From Thermohalobaculum sp039030715 (lineage in GTDB: Bacteria; Pseudomonadota; Alphaproteobacteria; Rhodobacterales; Rhodobacteraceae), in assembly GCA_039030715.1 (NCBI GenBank), contig JBCCDU010000004.1, forward strand, positions 1-64,000: 64,000 bases of DNA. Reading direction: 5' to 3'. The notes below the pieces were generated by a model, which did not search any database, was not told where the DNA came from, and worked only from the letters and a program-made list of their open reading frames with translations. Positions 33,383 through 42,142 of this stretch are shown here, in pieces. The stretch's first letter is position 1. Each line of letters starts with the position of its first letter. Made by a program: the position numbers and the translations under genes.

Positions 33383-33721
33383 TCAAGCGGTTGCTGCCCT
33401 CGGCGCTGTGCCATGATCGGTGGGCGCGTCCGGTGTGCGGAAGAAGCTCTTCCAGAAGACGGCGGCGTCCATTTCTGGGGCCTTGTTTGCGTTTCGCCGG
33501 ATCGTTTCTTGCAGGAGCAAGTTGTCTGCGGCCTCCTCGGCCCGGACTGGCATGGCATCGAGCGGGATAGTCTCGACCGAGATCTTCGCCTCGCAAGCGT
33601 TCGTGTCTTCCGGCATCGCATTGGCCAGATACCGGGCCATCGATATGAAGCTGTCGAGTTCCTTGAGCTCGCGCGCCAAGCTGTCGCGGCGTTCCTGGGC
33701 GAGTTGCAGAAGATCGGCCAT
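33383..33721 (-). CDS. Conserved-looking coiled-coil protein of unknown function
   Basis: 112-residue soluble protein. The first ~35 residues (ADLLQLAQERRDSLAREL and on) form a likely coiled coil; the rest is acidic then Pro/Thr-rich, with KSFFRTPDAPTDHG near the end. No motif is recognised. ATG 33721 has GGTGGGGA upstream, and codon use follows the genome. It lies between surE and pcm on the same strand with gaps of about 100 bases either side, which is longer than usual for a tight operon. Real gene probable; function unknown. Confidence 0.6.
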   Translation of the reverse strand: MADLLQLAQERRDSLARELKELDSFISMARYLANAMPEDTNACEAKISVETIPLDAMPVRAEEAADNLLLQETIRRNANKAPEMDAAVFWKSFFRTPDAPTDHGTAPRAATA

Positions 33722-33822
33722 CAAGTCCCCACCTGATTGTTAACCATGCTCCCTCAGCATCGCCAACTTTGCGGCGGCATCGCGTCGGAATCTTGGTCAA
33801 AACATGTTGTGGGGCAGTTTAT

Positions 33823-34590
33823 TCAACCTAAGGTGGCGCGCGCCTCATCCAGCACATGGCTCGCCGTCAATTGAAGCGCCAGTGGTGTGATTGTGATCCA
33901 GCCATCATGGCAGAGCTTGGCATCCGTCCCTTCGGGGGCGGAGGCATTGCGGGTCCCGTGGCGGTAGAACTGATATTCCCGACCGTTCGGTGCCGTGTGT
34001 CCGATCACGTCGAACGTACTGTCGGCGCGGATACCCTGGGGGCAAACCGTCATGCCCTGAATATCCTCTGCCCGGGTCGCGGGGAAATTGACATTGTAGA
34101 ACACGCCTGTCGGGAAAGGCATTTGAAGCACTTTGCGGACCGCTTCGGCACCATGCGCCGTCGAACTGGCAAAAAGATGCCCCTGGCTGCCCTTGGAGTA
34201 GAACTGGCTGAGCGCGATGGAGCGGATACCCGCCAGCGCGCCGTCCATCGCGGCACCGACAGTGCCGGAGTAGAACACATCCTCCGCTACGTTGTGCCCG
34301 CGATTGACACCGGAAATCACCAGATCGGGTGGCGTGTCCTTCAAGATCTTGTGCAGTCCGACCAATGCGCAATCCGCCGGATAGCCGTCGAGAGCGAAGC
34401 GCCGTTCGCCCAACTGATTGAGGCGCGTCGGCTGTGTGTAGCTGATCGCATGGCTGGCACCCGAGCGCTCGTTCTCTGGCGCCACGACCCAAAGCTCGCC
34501 CTGGGGGCCGGCAATCTCGGCGGCGATCGCTTCGGCAATCTCAAGGCCCGGCGCGTTGATGCCGTCGTCGTTCGTGATCAGGATGCGCAT
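33823..34590 (-). CDS. surE: 5'/3'-nucleotidase SurE
   Basis: 255-residue metal-dependent nucleotidase and survival protein that removes phosphate from nucleoside 5'- and 3'-monophosphates. The N-terminal metal motif ITNDDGINAPGLE and the later SGVNRGHNVAEDVFYSGTVGAAM are diagnostic and intact, and the length is standard. It starts 28 bases downstream of the lipoprotein gene and heads toward pcm and the nlpD-like gene, the conserved stress-survival order. Confidence 0.96.
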   Translation of the reverse strand: MRILITNDDGINAPGLEIAEAIAAEIAGPQGELWVVAPENERSGASHAISYTQPTRLNQLGERRFALDGYPADCALVGLHKILKDTPPDLVISGVNRGHNVAEDVFYSGTVGAAMDGALAGIRSIALSQFYSKGSQGHLFASSTAHGAEAVRKVLQMPFPTGVFYNVNFPATRAEDIQGMTVCPQGIRADSTFDVIGHTAPNGREYQFYRHGTRNASAPEGTDAKLCHDGWITITPLALQLTASHVLDEARATLG

Positions 34591-34618
34591 AGGGCCTGCT
34601 TCTGCTCTGTGAGGTCGC

Positions 34619-35431
34619 TCAACTGTCGGGCTGACGACGCCCGCCCGCGAATTGAGTCATGACGTTGTTATGCGCTGCCCTCAGATCGGCGGTGGAGGTC
34701 GGAAGCCGCGCCAGCGTCGCGTCGAAGAACACCTCGGGACTGGCCAGATCGCCCAGATTGCAACCCACCGGCTTGCGCTCGCGGATTTCGCACCGGGTGA
34801 ACAGCGGCGCGCCGAAGTTCAGCTTTTGCTGTTTGTCCGCCGTAATGATGTAGAGGATATCGGTGGCCTCGCCGTTCAGGTTCTCCTGCCCAAAACAGAG
34901 GATCAGGTCGCCCTGCGGCGGTTGGCACGCATTGGACGGGCGCCGGTCCTGCAGATCGGTGATCAACTGGCCATAGTTTTGCAGCAGGGCGGTGGGCGTC
35001 GCGAACAGCGAGACATTCCCCTCCAGCAGATCGCTCTGATATTCGGAATCGGTGATCACCCCACCGATCGGCAGCGGTTTGTCCGGACAACCGGTGCCGC
35101 GTGCCAACTGTGCGGCCAGGGGCTTCTGACGATCTATCTGCGCCGTCTCGGGCGAGTCGACCAGAACAAGCCGGCGAACGATCTGTTGGGGCAGCGCCAC
35201 GGCGGTGCCGGAGATCTGGTAATGGACCAGATTGTCCTGCTGCTGATTACAGGCGCTGAGATCCAGCCAATTCGGGTTGGCCTGCTGCGCGGCTGCGCCG
35301 GTGCTTGCGGCACCGCCACTGCCGGTTGCGGTCGTCCCGCTGTCGGGCCCGGCCTCGGTCGCCGTATTCTGCGCGCAGGCCCCCAATGCCAACACGAAAG
35401 CTGCCCCCAGCAATCCGATCCGCTTGTTCAT
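34619..35431 (-). CDS. Predicted lipoprotein of unknown function
   Basis: 270-residue protein with a lipoprotein signal peptide (MNKRIGLLGAAFVLALGAC, Cys 19 as the lipidation site). A Gly/Ser/Thr/Ala-rich linker follows, then a ~200-residue domain with several cysteines (for example SACNQQQ, TGCPDKPL, SNACQPPQGDLILCF, RCEIRERKPVGC) likely forming periplasmic disulfides. No known family is recognised. ATG 35431 is chosen for the signal peptide; the in-frame extension to 35503 is not signal-like. It lies between serS and surE on the same strand. Confidence 0.72.
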   Translation of the reverse strand: MNKRIGLLGAAFVLALGACAQNTATEAGPDSGTTATGSGGAASTGAAAQQANPNWLDLSACNQQQDNLVHYQISGTAVALPQQIVRRLVLVDSPETAQIDRQKPLAAQLARGTGCPDKPLPIGGVITDSEYQSDLLEGNVSLFATPTALLQNYGQLITDLQDRRPSNACQPPQGDLILCFGQENLNGEATDILYIITADKQQKLNFGAPLFTRCEIRERKPVGCNLGDLASPEVFFDATLARLPTSTADLRAAHNNVMTQFAGGRRQPDS

Positions 35432-35571
35432 TCCGTATCCTCGCATAACGGTGGCGGGCAAAGCCCTGCCTTGTTCCCAGCGTTCTAGGGTTTTCGGCGG
35501 CACCCGTCCACCTTTGATCTGGCTGGATATCGACGGCGTGACCCATCGCCGCCGATTGCATCATCTGGGCT

Positions 35572-36864
35572 TCAGTTCAGCGCGCCATCCGCCCCGATCC
35601 GTGTCGCACCGCCCATATACGCCGACAACGCCGGGGGCAGATCGATGGAGCCGTCCTCCTGCTGGCCGTTCTCCATCACCGCGATCAGGCAGCGCCCGAC
35701 AGCCAGGCCCGAGCCATTGAGCGTATGCACAAATTCCGGGCGCTTCTCACCCTCACGCCGGAAGCGCGCATTCATCCGCCGGGCCTGGAAGTCGCCGCAG
35801 ACCGAGCACGAACTGATCTCACGATAGGTGTTTTGCCCGGGCAACCAGACCTCGATGTCGTGGGTCCGCCTGGCACCAAAACCCATATCGCCAGTGCAGA
35901 GCACGATGGTACGATAGGGCAGGCCCAGTTTCTGCAGAATAGCCTCGGCACAAGAGGTCATGCGGTCCAGTTCGGCCCTGCTGTCCTCGGGTTTGGTGAT
36001 CGAGACCATCTCGACCTTCTCGAACTGGTGCTGTCGCAGGATGCCACGGGTGTCCTTGCCTGCCGAACCGGCCTCGGACCGGAAGCACTGGCTGAGCGCC
36101 GTGTAGCGTTGGGGCAGGGCGCTCTCCTCCAAAATGTCGCCTGCTGGCAGGCTGGTCAGCGTCACTTCCGAGGTTGGGATCATCCACCAGCCATTGGTGG
36201 TCTGATAGCTGTCCTCGGCAAATTTTGGCAATTGGCCAGTGCCGACCATGATCTCCTCGCGCACCAGGATCGGGGCCCAGACCTCTGTCAGCCCGTGATC
36301 CTGAATATGCGTGTCCAGCATGAACTGACCAAGCGCGCGGTGAAGGCGGATCAGCGCCCCCTTCAGCACCATGAAGCGGCTGCCGGACAGCTTGGCGGCC
36401 GCCTCGAAATCCATGCAACCCATCGCTTCGCCCAGCTCGAAATGCTCCTTTGGGTCAAAGGCGAAGTTGCGCGGGTTGCCATGACGGTGGAGCTCGACAT
36501 TGTCGTCCTCGTCCGCCCCGTCCGGTGTGTCGTCGAAGGGGGCATTGGGCAAGCCCATCAGGATTTCGCTTAGCCGGGCATCTTCGGCCTTGGCCTCCTC
36601 CTCAAGCCGGGCGATCTGGTCCTTTTTCTCGGACATCAAGGCGCGCAACCGCTCGAATTCGGCATCGTCGCCCGCGGCCTTGGCGCGACCTACATCCTTG
36701 GAGGCGGCATTGCGGGCTGCCAGCGCTTCCTCCGCGGCGGTGATCTTGGCGCGGCGCGAGGCGTCAATGGCAAGGATTTCCGACGACAGCGCATCGAGCC
36801 CGCGCCGCGCGAGCATCGCGTCGAAAGCAGCAGGGTCATCGCGGATCAGTCGGATATCGTGCAT
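35572..36864 (-). CDS. serS: Seryl-tRNA synthetase
   Basis: 430-residue class II synthetase that charges tRNA-Ser (and tRNA-Sec). The N-terminal antiparallel coiled-coil arm spans about residues 25-100. The catalytic core shows TSEVTLTSLPAGDIL (motif 1 region), CFRSEAGSAGKDTRGILRQHQF (motif 2 area) and a C-terminal NGSGLAVGRCLIAVMEN (motif 3). ATG 36864 is 5 bases after GGGAGG, preferred over GTG 36870. First gene of the leftward run with the lipoprotein, surE, pcm and nlpD-like genes. Confidence 0.97.
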   Translation of the reverse strand: MHDIRLIRDDPAAFDAMLARRGLDALSSEILAIDASRRAKITAAEEALAARNAASKDVGRAKAAGDDAEFERLRALMSEKKDQIARLEEEAKAEDARLSEILMGLPNAPFDDTPDGADEDDNVELHRHGNPRNFAFDPKEHFELGEAMGCMDFEAAAKLSGSRFMVLKGALIRLHRALGQFMLDTHIQDHGLTEVWAPILVREEIMVGTGQLPKFAEDSYQTTNGWWMIPTSEVTLTSLPAGDILEESALPQRYTALSQCFRSEAGSAGKDTRGILRQHQFEKVEMVSITKPEDSRAELDRMTSCAEAILQKLGLPYRTIVLCTGDMGFGARRTHDIEVWLPGQNTYREISSCSVCGDFQARRMNARFRREGEKRPEFVHTLNGSGLAVGRCLIAVMENGQQEDGSIDLPPALSAYMGGATRIGADGALN

Positions 36865-36973
36865 CGTCACCTCCCATTCTTGCCATTCTGAATAGCGGGC
36901 GGGTTATGCACGATCTGCGGCGATTGATCCACCGGGATCTTGGGTATCGGCGGGCAGGCGGCCCGACACGGTT

Positions 36974-37057
36974 TCAGAACAGAAACGCCACCGACATCAA
37001 GGTTGCATAGAGCGTTAGTCCCATGGCGGGCGCGATATAGTATATCGGGTGTTCCAT
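36974..37057 (-). CDS. Possible 27-residue membrane peptide
   Basis: A 28-codon frame read leftward from ATG 37057 to TGA 36976-36974, lying in the 415-base gap between serS and yajC (36865-37279), which otherwise contains only promoter-like sequence. The predicted peptide starts MEHPIYYIAPAMGLTLYAT and is almost wholly hydrophobic, ending SVAFLF, like a single membrane helix. An AGGGAG element lies 11 bases before the ATG, a little far but usable. It is too short to be sure from composition alone; the lack of charged residues after position 3 argues against a random frame. Function unknown. Confidence 0.4.
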   Translation of the reverse strand: MEHPIYYIAPAMGLTLYATLMSVAFLF

Positions 37058-37202
37058 GGCAGATATTCTCCCTCGCGCTGGCCCCCCGACCAGGTGATTG
37101 GGCGTTGGCTGCCGCCCATTAGATCCCGGCTGATGGTGTAACTTCACCCGCAACCGATTTATGAAACGCTAACGCTGAGAGCCCGGCAATGGTTCCGCCG
37201 CC

Positions 37203-37230
37203 TTGCATCGCGGCCAACCCCCCGTATATA
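37203..37230 (+). promoter_or_regulatory. Likely sigma-70 promoter of yajC-secDF
   Basis: TTGCAT at 37203-37208 and TATATA at 37225-37230 with a 16-base spacer, 50 bases upstream of the yajC start. The AT-rich -10 stands out in otherwise GC-rich DNA. Confidence 0.45.
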
Positions 37231-37279
37231 TGCGCCCAACGGCCATCAGAGCCGGCGTTCAGGATCGAGAGGAGTTCCG

Positions 37280-37624
37280 ATGTTTGCAACCGAAGCCTAT
37301 GCCCAGACCGCCGGGGGCGGTGACCCGATGGCGGGATTGGGAGGTTTTCTGCCCATCATCCTGATCTTCGTGATCTTTTACTTCTTCTTGATCCGCCCTC
37401 AGCAGAAACGCGCCAAAGAACATGCCGCAATGCTGGAGGCCGTGCGCCGGGGCGACGAGATTGTTACCAATGGCGGGTTGATTGGCAAGGTCACCAAGGT
37501 GAACGAGGTCGAAGGCAAACCCGCCGAACTTGAAGTCGAGATTGCCAAGGATGTGAAGGTCAAGGTGCGCCGCGACATGCTCGCCCTGGTCAAATCCAAG
37601 ACCGAACCCGTCAAGGACGCCTGA
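37280..37624 (+). CDS. yajC: Preprotein translocase subunit YajC
   Basis: 114-residue single-pass accessory subunit of the SecDF-YajC complex. The membrane helix FLPIILIFVIFYFFLIRPQQ and the following QKRAKEHAAMLEAVRRGDEI are typical, as is the G-x-I-G-K-V turn (LIGKVTKV). The N-terminus is Gly/Thr/Ala-rich. It is 27 bases upstream of secDF and has GAGAGGAG before the ATG. Confidence 0.95.
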   Translation: MFATEAYAQTAGGGDPMAGLGGFLPIILIFVIFYFFLIRPQQKRAKEHAAMLEAVRRGDEIVTNGGLIGKVTKVNEVEGKPAELEVEIAKDVKVKVRRDMLALVKSKTEPVKDA

Positions 37625-37651
37625 AACCGTTAAACAAAGGGGCGTCGGCCC

Positions 37652-40255
37652 ATGCTTTACTTCGCCCCCTGGAAACGCTTCACGATCCTCGCGCTCTGCT
37701 TGATCGGGGCGCTTTTCGCCAGTCCCAACCTGCTGACGCCCGAAACGCGGGAGAGCCTGCCAAGCTGGCTTCCCCGGGATACCGTCAATCTGGGCCTGGA
37801 TCTGCGGGGCGGGGCGCATCTGCTGGTCGAAGTCCAGATCGAAGAAGTCGTCGCCGACCGCATGGACAACCTGCGCGCAGAAGCGCGCGACGCCTTGCGC
37901 GACGCCGGGGTGCGTCGCTTTACGGCACTGCGGGCGACGGACAGCGACGTCAGCGTGCGGATCACCAATGTTGATCAGGTCGAGGCCGCGCGCACGGCAC
38001 TGCGAAACTTGGCCCGACCTGTCGGTGGCGGGATTGCCGGTGGCTTTGGCATGGCGGGCGGCTTTGGCGGCGGTGTGGATCTGGATGTGGCGGTCGAGGC
38101 CAACCAGATCCTCCGCCTGACCCTCACTGAACCCGCTATTGCCGAGATCACCGACCGCACGATGGCGCAGTCGCTGGAAATCGTGCGCAAACGGATCGAC
38201 GAAGCGGGCACCCGCGAACCCTCGATCCAGCGCCAGGGCGAGCGGCGGATCGTTATTCAGGTGCCGGGCATCGGCTCGGCACAGGAACTGCTGGATCTGA
38301 TCGGAAAGACAGCGAAGTTGTCATTCCATGCGGTGGTCGGCTTCGGCGCCGACGCGCAGAATCCGGGGCCGGGCCAGTTCCTTGCGAACGGGTCCGAGGC
38401 CGAGGGTGGCGGGACCTATTTGCTCGAGCGTCGAGCCATCCTTACCGGAGACAACTTGGTCGATAGTCAGCCCGGGTTTCATCCGGAAAATGGCCTGCCG
38501 ATTGTGAACTTCCGCTTCGATACCGCAGGATCCACGATCTTCGGAACTTACTCGGCCGCGAATGTCGGACAGCTTTTCGCCATCGTACTGGATGATGAGG
38601 TGATCTCTGCCCCCCGGATCCAGAGCGCAATTCTGGGCGGTGCGGGCTTCATCGAAGGCAATTTCACCACGGAGAGTGCGACAAATCTGGCGATCCTGCT
38701 GCGCGCCGGTGCGCTGCCAGCGTCGATCCAGGTGTTGGAGCAGCGCACGGTCGGCCCCGATCTGGGCGCGGACTCGGTGGCGGCCGGGGCGGCGGCGACC
38801 CTCCTGGCGTTTGCCGCTGTGCTGATCTTCATGGCGATCACCTATGGCCTGTTCGGCATTCTTGCCGATATCGCGCTGATCGTGAATGTGGGCCTGCTGT
38901 TTGGTGCGCTCAGCCTGTTGGGTGCGACCCTGACGTTACCCGGTATCGCGGGCATCGTGTTGACCATCGGGATGGCAGTCGATGCCAATGTGCTGATTTT
39001 CGAGCGCATACGCGAGGAGATCCGTAACAATGCGGGCAAAGTCTCGCGCGCCATCGAGCGGGGCTATTCCCAGGCATTCTCGGCCATCCTCGACGCCAAC
39101 GTCACAACCTTTATCGCGGCGATCATCCTGTTCGGGATGGGCTCCGGCCCGGTGAAGGGTTTTGCGGTGACACTCGGAATAGGGATCTTGACCTCGGTAT
39201 TCACTGCCGTCCTGGTGACGCGCCTGATGGTCGTCACCTGGCTCGACCGCGCTAGACCCAAGGAATTGAAGGTCGCCAAGATCCGGCTGGTGCCCGAGGT
39301 TACCAAGATCGACTTCATGAGCGTGCGCCGCCTGCCGGTGATCGGGTCGATGGTGATGGTCGTCGCCTCAATTGCGCTGGCCTCGACGCTGGGGCTGAAC
39401 TTCGGCATCGATTTCCGTGGCGGCACGATGATCATGGCCAAGACGGCGGAGGCGGTGGATACGGGCGAGTATCGCTCGGTCCTGGATGGTCTGGACCTGG
39501 GGGATATCGCGGTGACCGAGATTTCCTCCACGGCCGAGGAGATTTCCGGCGAGAGCCAGAACGCGGTGATGATCCGGATCGAGCAGCAGGGCAGCGACCC
39601 CGCTGCGCAGAACGAGACGATAAAGCTGGTCAAGGACACGCTCAGCGAACGTTTCGAGAGCATCGAATACCTGGCGACCGACGCTGTGGGGGCCAAGGTC
39701 TCCGGCGAGTTGCTGCAGGCGGGCATCATCGCTGTCGCGCTGGCGGTCGCGGCGGTGTTGTTCTACATCTGGTTGCGGTTCGAGTGGCAGTTCGGCCTCG
39801 GCGCCGTGATTGCCCTGATCCACGATGTCGCGCTGACTATCGGGGTCTTTGCGATCACGGGGATCGAGTTCAACCTGGCGATCATCGCGGCGATCCTGAC
39901 CATAGTTGGGTACTCGCTGAACGATACTGTGGTGGTCTTCGACCGGGTGCGCGAGAACCTGCGCAAATACAAGAAGCTTTCGCTGCCGGAACTGTTGAAC
40001 CTGTCCATCAACGAGACGCTGTCGCGGACCGTGATGACCTCGGTCACGACCCTGATCGCACTGGGCGCGATGTATCTGCTGGGCCCGGCGGTGATCAAGG
40101 GTTTCACGTTCGCGATGATGTGGGGCGTTGTGGTCGGCACCTATTCCTCGGTCTTCATCGCGGCGGCGGCACTTTCGTGGCTGGGCGTCAAGCGCGACTG
40201 GAAGACGGCCGAAGAGGTCCGCGCCAACGTCCGTGCCGACGGCGCTCAGGTCTGA
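37652..40255 (+). CDS. secDF: Fused protein translocase SecD-SecF
   Basis: 867-residue fusion of SecD (about residues 1-540) and SecF (about 560-867), the RND-related proton-driven motor that pulls exported proteins through SecYEG. The SecD half shows NLGLDLRGGAHLLVEV, the periplasmic P1 region, and helices 4-6 with GMAVDANVLIFERIREE. The SecF half restarts with GLNFGIDFRGGTMIM and ends with VVVFDRVRENLRK and the last helices. Both conserved Asp-containing segments are intact. The fusion is common in Rhodobacterales. Its 3' end is 3 bases from the Mth938-type gene. Confidence 0.96.
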   Translation: MLYFAPWKRFTILALCLIGALFASPNLLTPETRESLPSWLPRDTVNLGLDLRGGAHLLVEVQIEEVVADRMDNLRAEARDALRDAGVRRFTALRATDSDVSVRITNVDQVEAARTALRNLARPVGGGIAGGFGMAGGFGGGVDLDVAVEANQILRLTLTEPAIAEITDRTMAQSLEIVRKRIDEAGTREPSIQRQGERRIVIQVPGIGSAQELLDLIGKTAKLSFHAVVGFGADAQNPGPGQFLANGSEAEGGGTYLLERRAILTGDNLVDSQPGFHPENGLPIVNFRFDTAGSTIFGTYSAANVGQLFAIVLDDEVISAPRIQSAILGGAGFIEGNFTTESATNLAILLRAGALPASIQVLEQRTVGPDLGADSVAAGAAATLLAFAAVLIFMAITYGLFGILADIALIVNVGLLFGALSLLGATLTLPGIAGIVLTIGMAVDANVLIFERIREEIRNNAGKVSRAIERGYSQAFSAILDANVTTFIAAIILFGMGSGPVKGFAVTLGIGILTSVFTAVLVTRLMVVTWLDRARPKELKVAKIRLVPEVTKIDFMSVRRLPVIGSMVMVVASIALASTLGLNFGIDFRGGTMIMAKTAEAVDTGEYRSVLDGLDLGDIAVTEISSTAEEISGESQNAVMIRIEQQGSDPAAQNETIKLVKDTLSERFESIEYLATDAVGAKVSGELLQAGIIAVALAVAAVLFYIWLRFEWQFGLGAVIALIHDVALTIGVFAITGIEFNLAIIAAILTIVGYSLNDTVVVFDRVRENLRKYKKLSLPELLNLSINETLSRTVMTSVTTLIALGAMYLLGPAVIKGFTFAMMWGVVVGTYSSVFIAAAALSWLGVKRDWKTAEEVRANVRADGAQV

Positions 40256-40258
40256 ACC

Positions 40259-40621
40259 ATGCGCCTGAACGAGATCGATTTCGAGGGGCAGCAACCCCCG
40301 ATCGATGGCTATGGCCCCGGTGGGTTTCGGGTAGCGGAGGTTTGGCACGAGGGCGATCTGCTCATGCTTCCCTCCGGCGCTTCGCGGTTTTCCGGTCTAT
40401 CGGCGGAGGGTTTGGCACCGGTTCTGGCCGCGCATGGCGATCTGGATGTGCTGTTGATCGGCATGGGCGCCGAGATTGCGCCGCTGGCCCCCGATCTGCG
40501 CGCCCCGCTGGAAGCCGTCGGCATTGGGGTCGAGATCATGTCGACCCCCTCGGCCTGCCGTACCTACAATGTTCTGCTGGCGGAGGATCGTCGCGTCGCG
40601 GTGGTCGCCCTCGCAGTCTGA
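40259..40621 (+). CDS. Mth938-like domain protein (DUF498)
   Basis: 120-residue single-domain protein of the Mth938/NDUFAF3-like family. The family pattern is seen in FEGQQPPIDGYGPGGFRV, the central LDVLLIGMGAEIAPL, and the C-terminal GVEIMSTPSACRTYNVLLAE. Eukaryotic relatives help assemble respiratory complex I and bacterial copies commonly sit beside secDF; the molecular function is not established. ATG 40259 follows the secDF stop by 3 bases, so the two are probably co-translated. Confidence 0.85.
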   Translation: MRLNEIDFEGQQPPIDGYGPGGFRVAEVWHEGDLLMLPSGASRFSGLSAEGLAPVLAAHGDLDVLLIGMGAEIAPLAPDLRAPLEAVGIGVEIMSTPSACRTYNVLLAEDRRVAVVALAV

Positions 40622-40842
40622 GGTCGCCGGGACTTTAACACCCGAGGCCTGGCGCCACATCCGGTCAGTCGAGGACATCCAACCCTGGAACGCTATGCGT
40701 GCGGGCCGCGTTAGTCGGGCAGGCAATTGTCGTGCCAAGCGATGTCAGGGCGTCACCACCCCTTTCACCCTGCGCCGAACGCGATATATTGCACGCGGCG
40801 GGGGCCTCCCCGACAAGATCACCCGACAGAAAGAGGGCTATT

Positions 40843-41439
40843 ATGGCATTCGACCTTCCCGACCTTCCCTCTGCGCCTGATGCGCTGGCCGCTCACGACA
40901 TGAGCAAGGAGACACTGGAATACCACCACGACCTGCACCACAAGGCCTATGCCGATAACGGCGCCAAACTGCTGGAGGGCTCGGGTCACGAGGGCAAGAG
41001 CCTGGAGGAGATCGTCAAGGCGACCTACGAGGCCGGTGCGGTCGCGCAATCGGGCCTCTTCAACAACGCCTCGCAGATGTGGAACCACAACCAGTTCTGG
41101 GAAATGATGGGCCCAACCGGCATGCCCGGCAGCCTGGAGAAGGCACTGACCGAGGCGTTCGGCTCGGTCGATGAGTTCAAGTCGCAGTTCTCGGCGGCAG
41201 GGGCGGGGCAGTTCGGTTCGGGCTGGGCGTGGCTTGTGCAGAAATCCGACGGCTCGCTGGCCGTGACCAAGACCGAGAACGGGGTCAACCCGCTCTGCTT
41301 CGATCAAACGGCGCTCTTGGGCTGCGATGTGTGGGAGCATTCCTACTATATCGATTTCCGCAACAAGCGCCCGGCCTACCTGACCAATTTCCTGGATAAC
41401 CTGGTGAATTGGGAGAATGTCGCGGGCCGTATGAGCTGA
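40843..41439 (+). CDS. sodB: Superoxide dismutase, iron type
   Basis: 198-residue Fe-type superoxide dismutase that converts superoxide to oxygen and hydrogen peroxide. Metal ligands are His28 (EYHHDLHH), His82 (MWNHNQFW), Asp162 and His166 (CDVWEHSYY). The second-sphere glutamine in NNASQMWNH is in the position typical of Fe rather than Mn enzymes. ATG 40843 is preceded by AGAGGG; the longer frame from 40699 is not coding. Followed by a strong terminator shared with the LOG gene. Confidence 0.95.
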   Translation: MAFDLPDLPSAPDALAAHDMSKETLEYHHDLHHKAYADNGAKLLEGSGHEGKSLEEIVKATYEAGAVAQSGLFNNASQMWNHNQFWEMMGPTGMPGSLEKALTEAFGSVDEFKSQFSAAGAGQFGSGWAWLVQKSDGSLAVTKTENGVNPLCFDQTALLGCDVWEHSYYIDFRNKRPAYLTNFLDNLVNWENVAGRMS

Positions 41440-41459
41440 GATATCCCGAACGGAAAGCC

Positions 41460-41480
41460 GCGGGCCCGATCCGGGCCCGC
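41460..41480. terminator. Bidirectional terminator between sodB and LOG gene
   Basis: Perfect 8-bp GC stem GCGGGCCC-gatcc-GGGCCCGC in the 43-base gap between the two convergent genes. Confidence 0.7.
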
Positions 41481-41482
41481 CG

Positions 41483-42049
41483 CTAATCTTGCAACGCTTC
41501 CTGCAGGATGCTCACGGCTTCGTCCGGCGTCTCCACCACCCGCATGAAACTGCGGAAGGAGGGGTGGACGAATGCCTCCTCCACCAGATGATCGATCAGC
41601 GCGAGGAACGGGTTCCAATATCCCTCCGGACTGACCAGGACGACCGGGCGGGTATGCAGGCCGATCTGGCGCCAGGTAAGCACTTCGATCAACTCGTCCA
41701 GGGTGCCGGGGCCTCCCGGCAGGGCGACAACGGCGTCGGAATTGCCGAACATCAGCTTTTTGCGTTCATGCATCGTCTCGGTCACGATCAGGGCGTCGAT
41801 GCCTGGGTTGCCAACCTCCATCTCCAGCAGATGACGCGGTATGAAACCGGTGACATGGCCGCCCGCCGCTTTGGCGGCGCGGGCCGTTTCGCCCATCAGG
41901 CCCAGGTCGCCGGCGCCATAGACCAACCCAAATCCCGCCTTGGCCAGTGCGCCGCCCAACGCGCGTGCCGTCTCGCCAAAAATCGCCCGTTTGCCTGGGC
42001 GTGAGCCGCAGAACAGGCAGATCTTCAATATCGGGCTGGGTTCGGACAT
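41483..42049 (-). CDS. LOG family protein (cytokinin-type phosphoribohydrolase)
   Basis: 188-residue Rossmann-fold protein of the LOG (TIGR00730) group, which releases a base from nucleoside 5'-monophosphates. The family signatures are CLFCGSRPGKR near the N-terminus and LPGGPGTLDELIEVLTWRQ, including the catalytic E in the P-G-G-x-G-T-x-x-E motif. The natural substrate in bacteria is uncertain; AMP or modified AMP are candidates. ATG 42049 with GGAG just upstream is preferred over the GTG one codon earlier. Confidence 0.88.
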   Translation of the reverse strand: MSEPSPILKICLFCGSRPGKRAIFGETARALGGALAKAGFGLVYGAGDLGLMGETARAAKAAGGHVTGFIPRHLLEMEVGNPGIDALIVTETMHERKKLMFGNSDAVVALPGGPGTLDELIEVLTWRQIGLHTRPVVLVSPEGYWNPFLALIDHLVEEAFVHPSFRSFMRVVETPDEAVSILQEALQD

Positions 42050-42142
42050 CACGATCTCCGGGTTGGATGTGTGAAGGATTGACTACACCCCGTTGATTTC
42101 ATGGGGTAGGGTGCCGCGAGAGCTGCGACAGGGTGACCGAGA

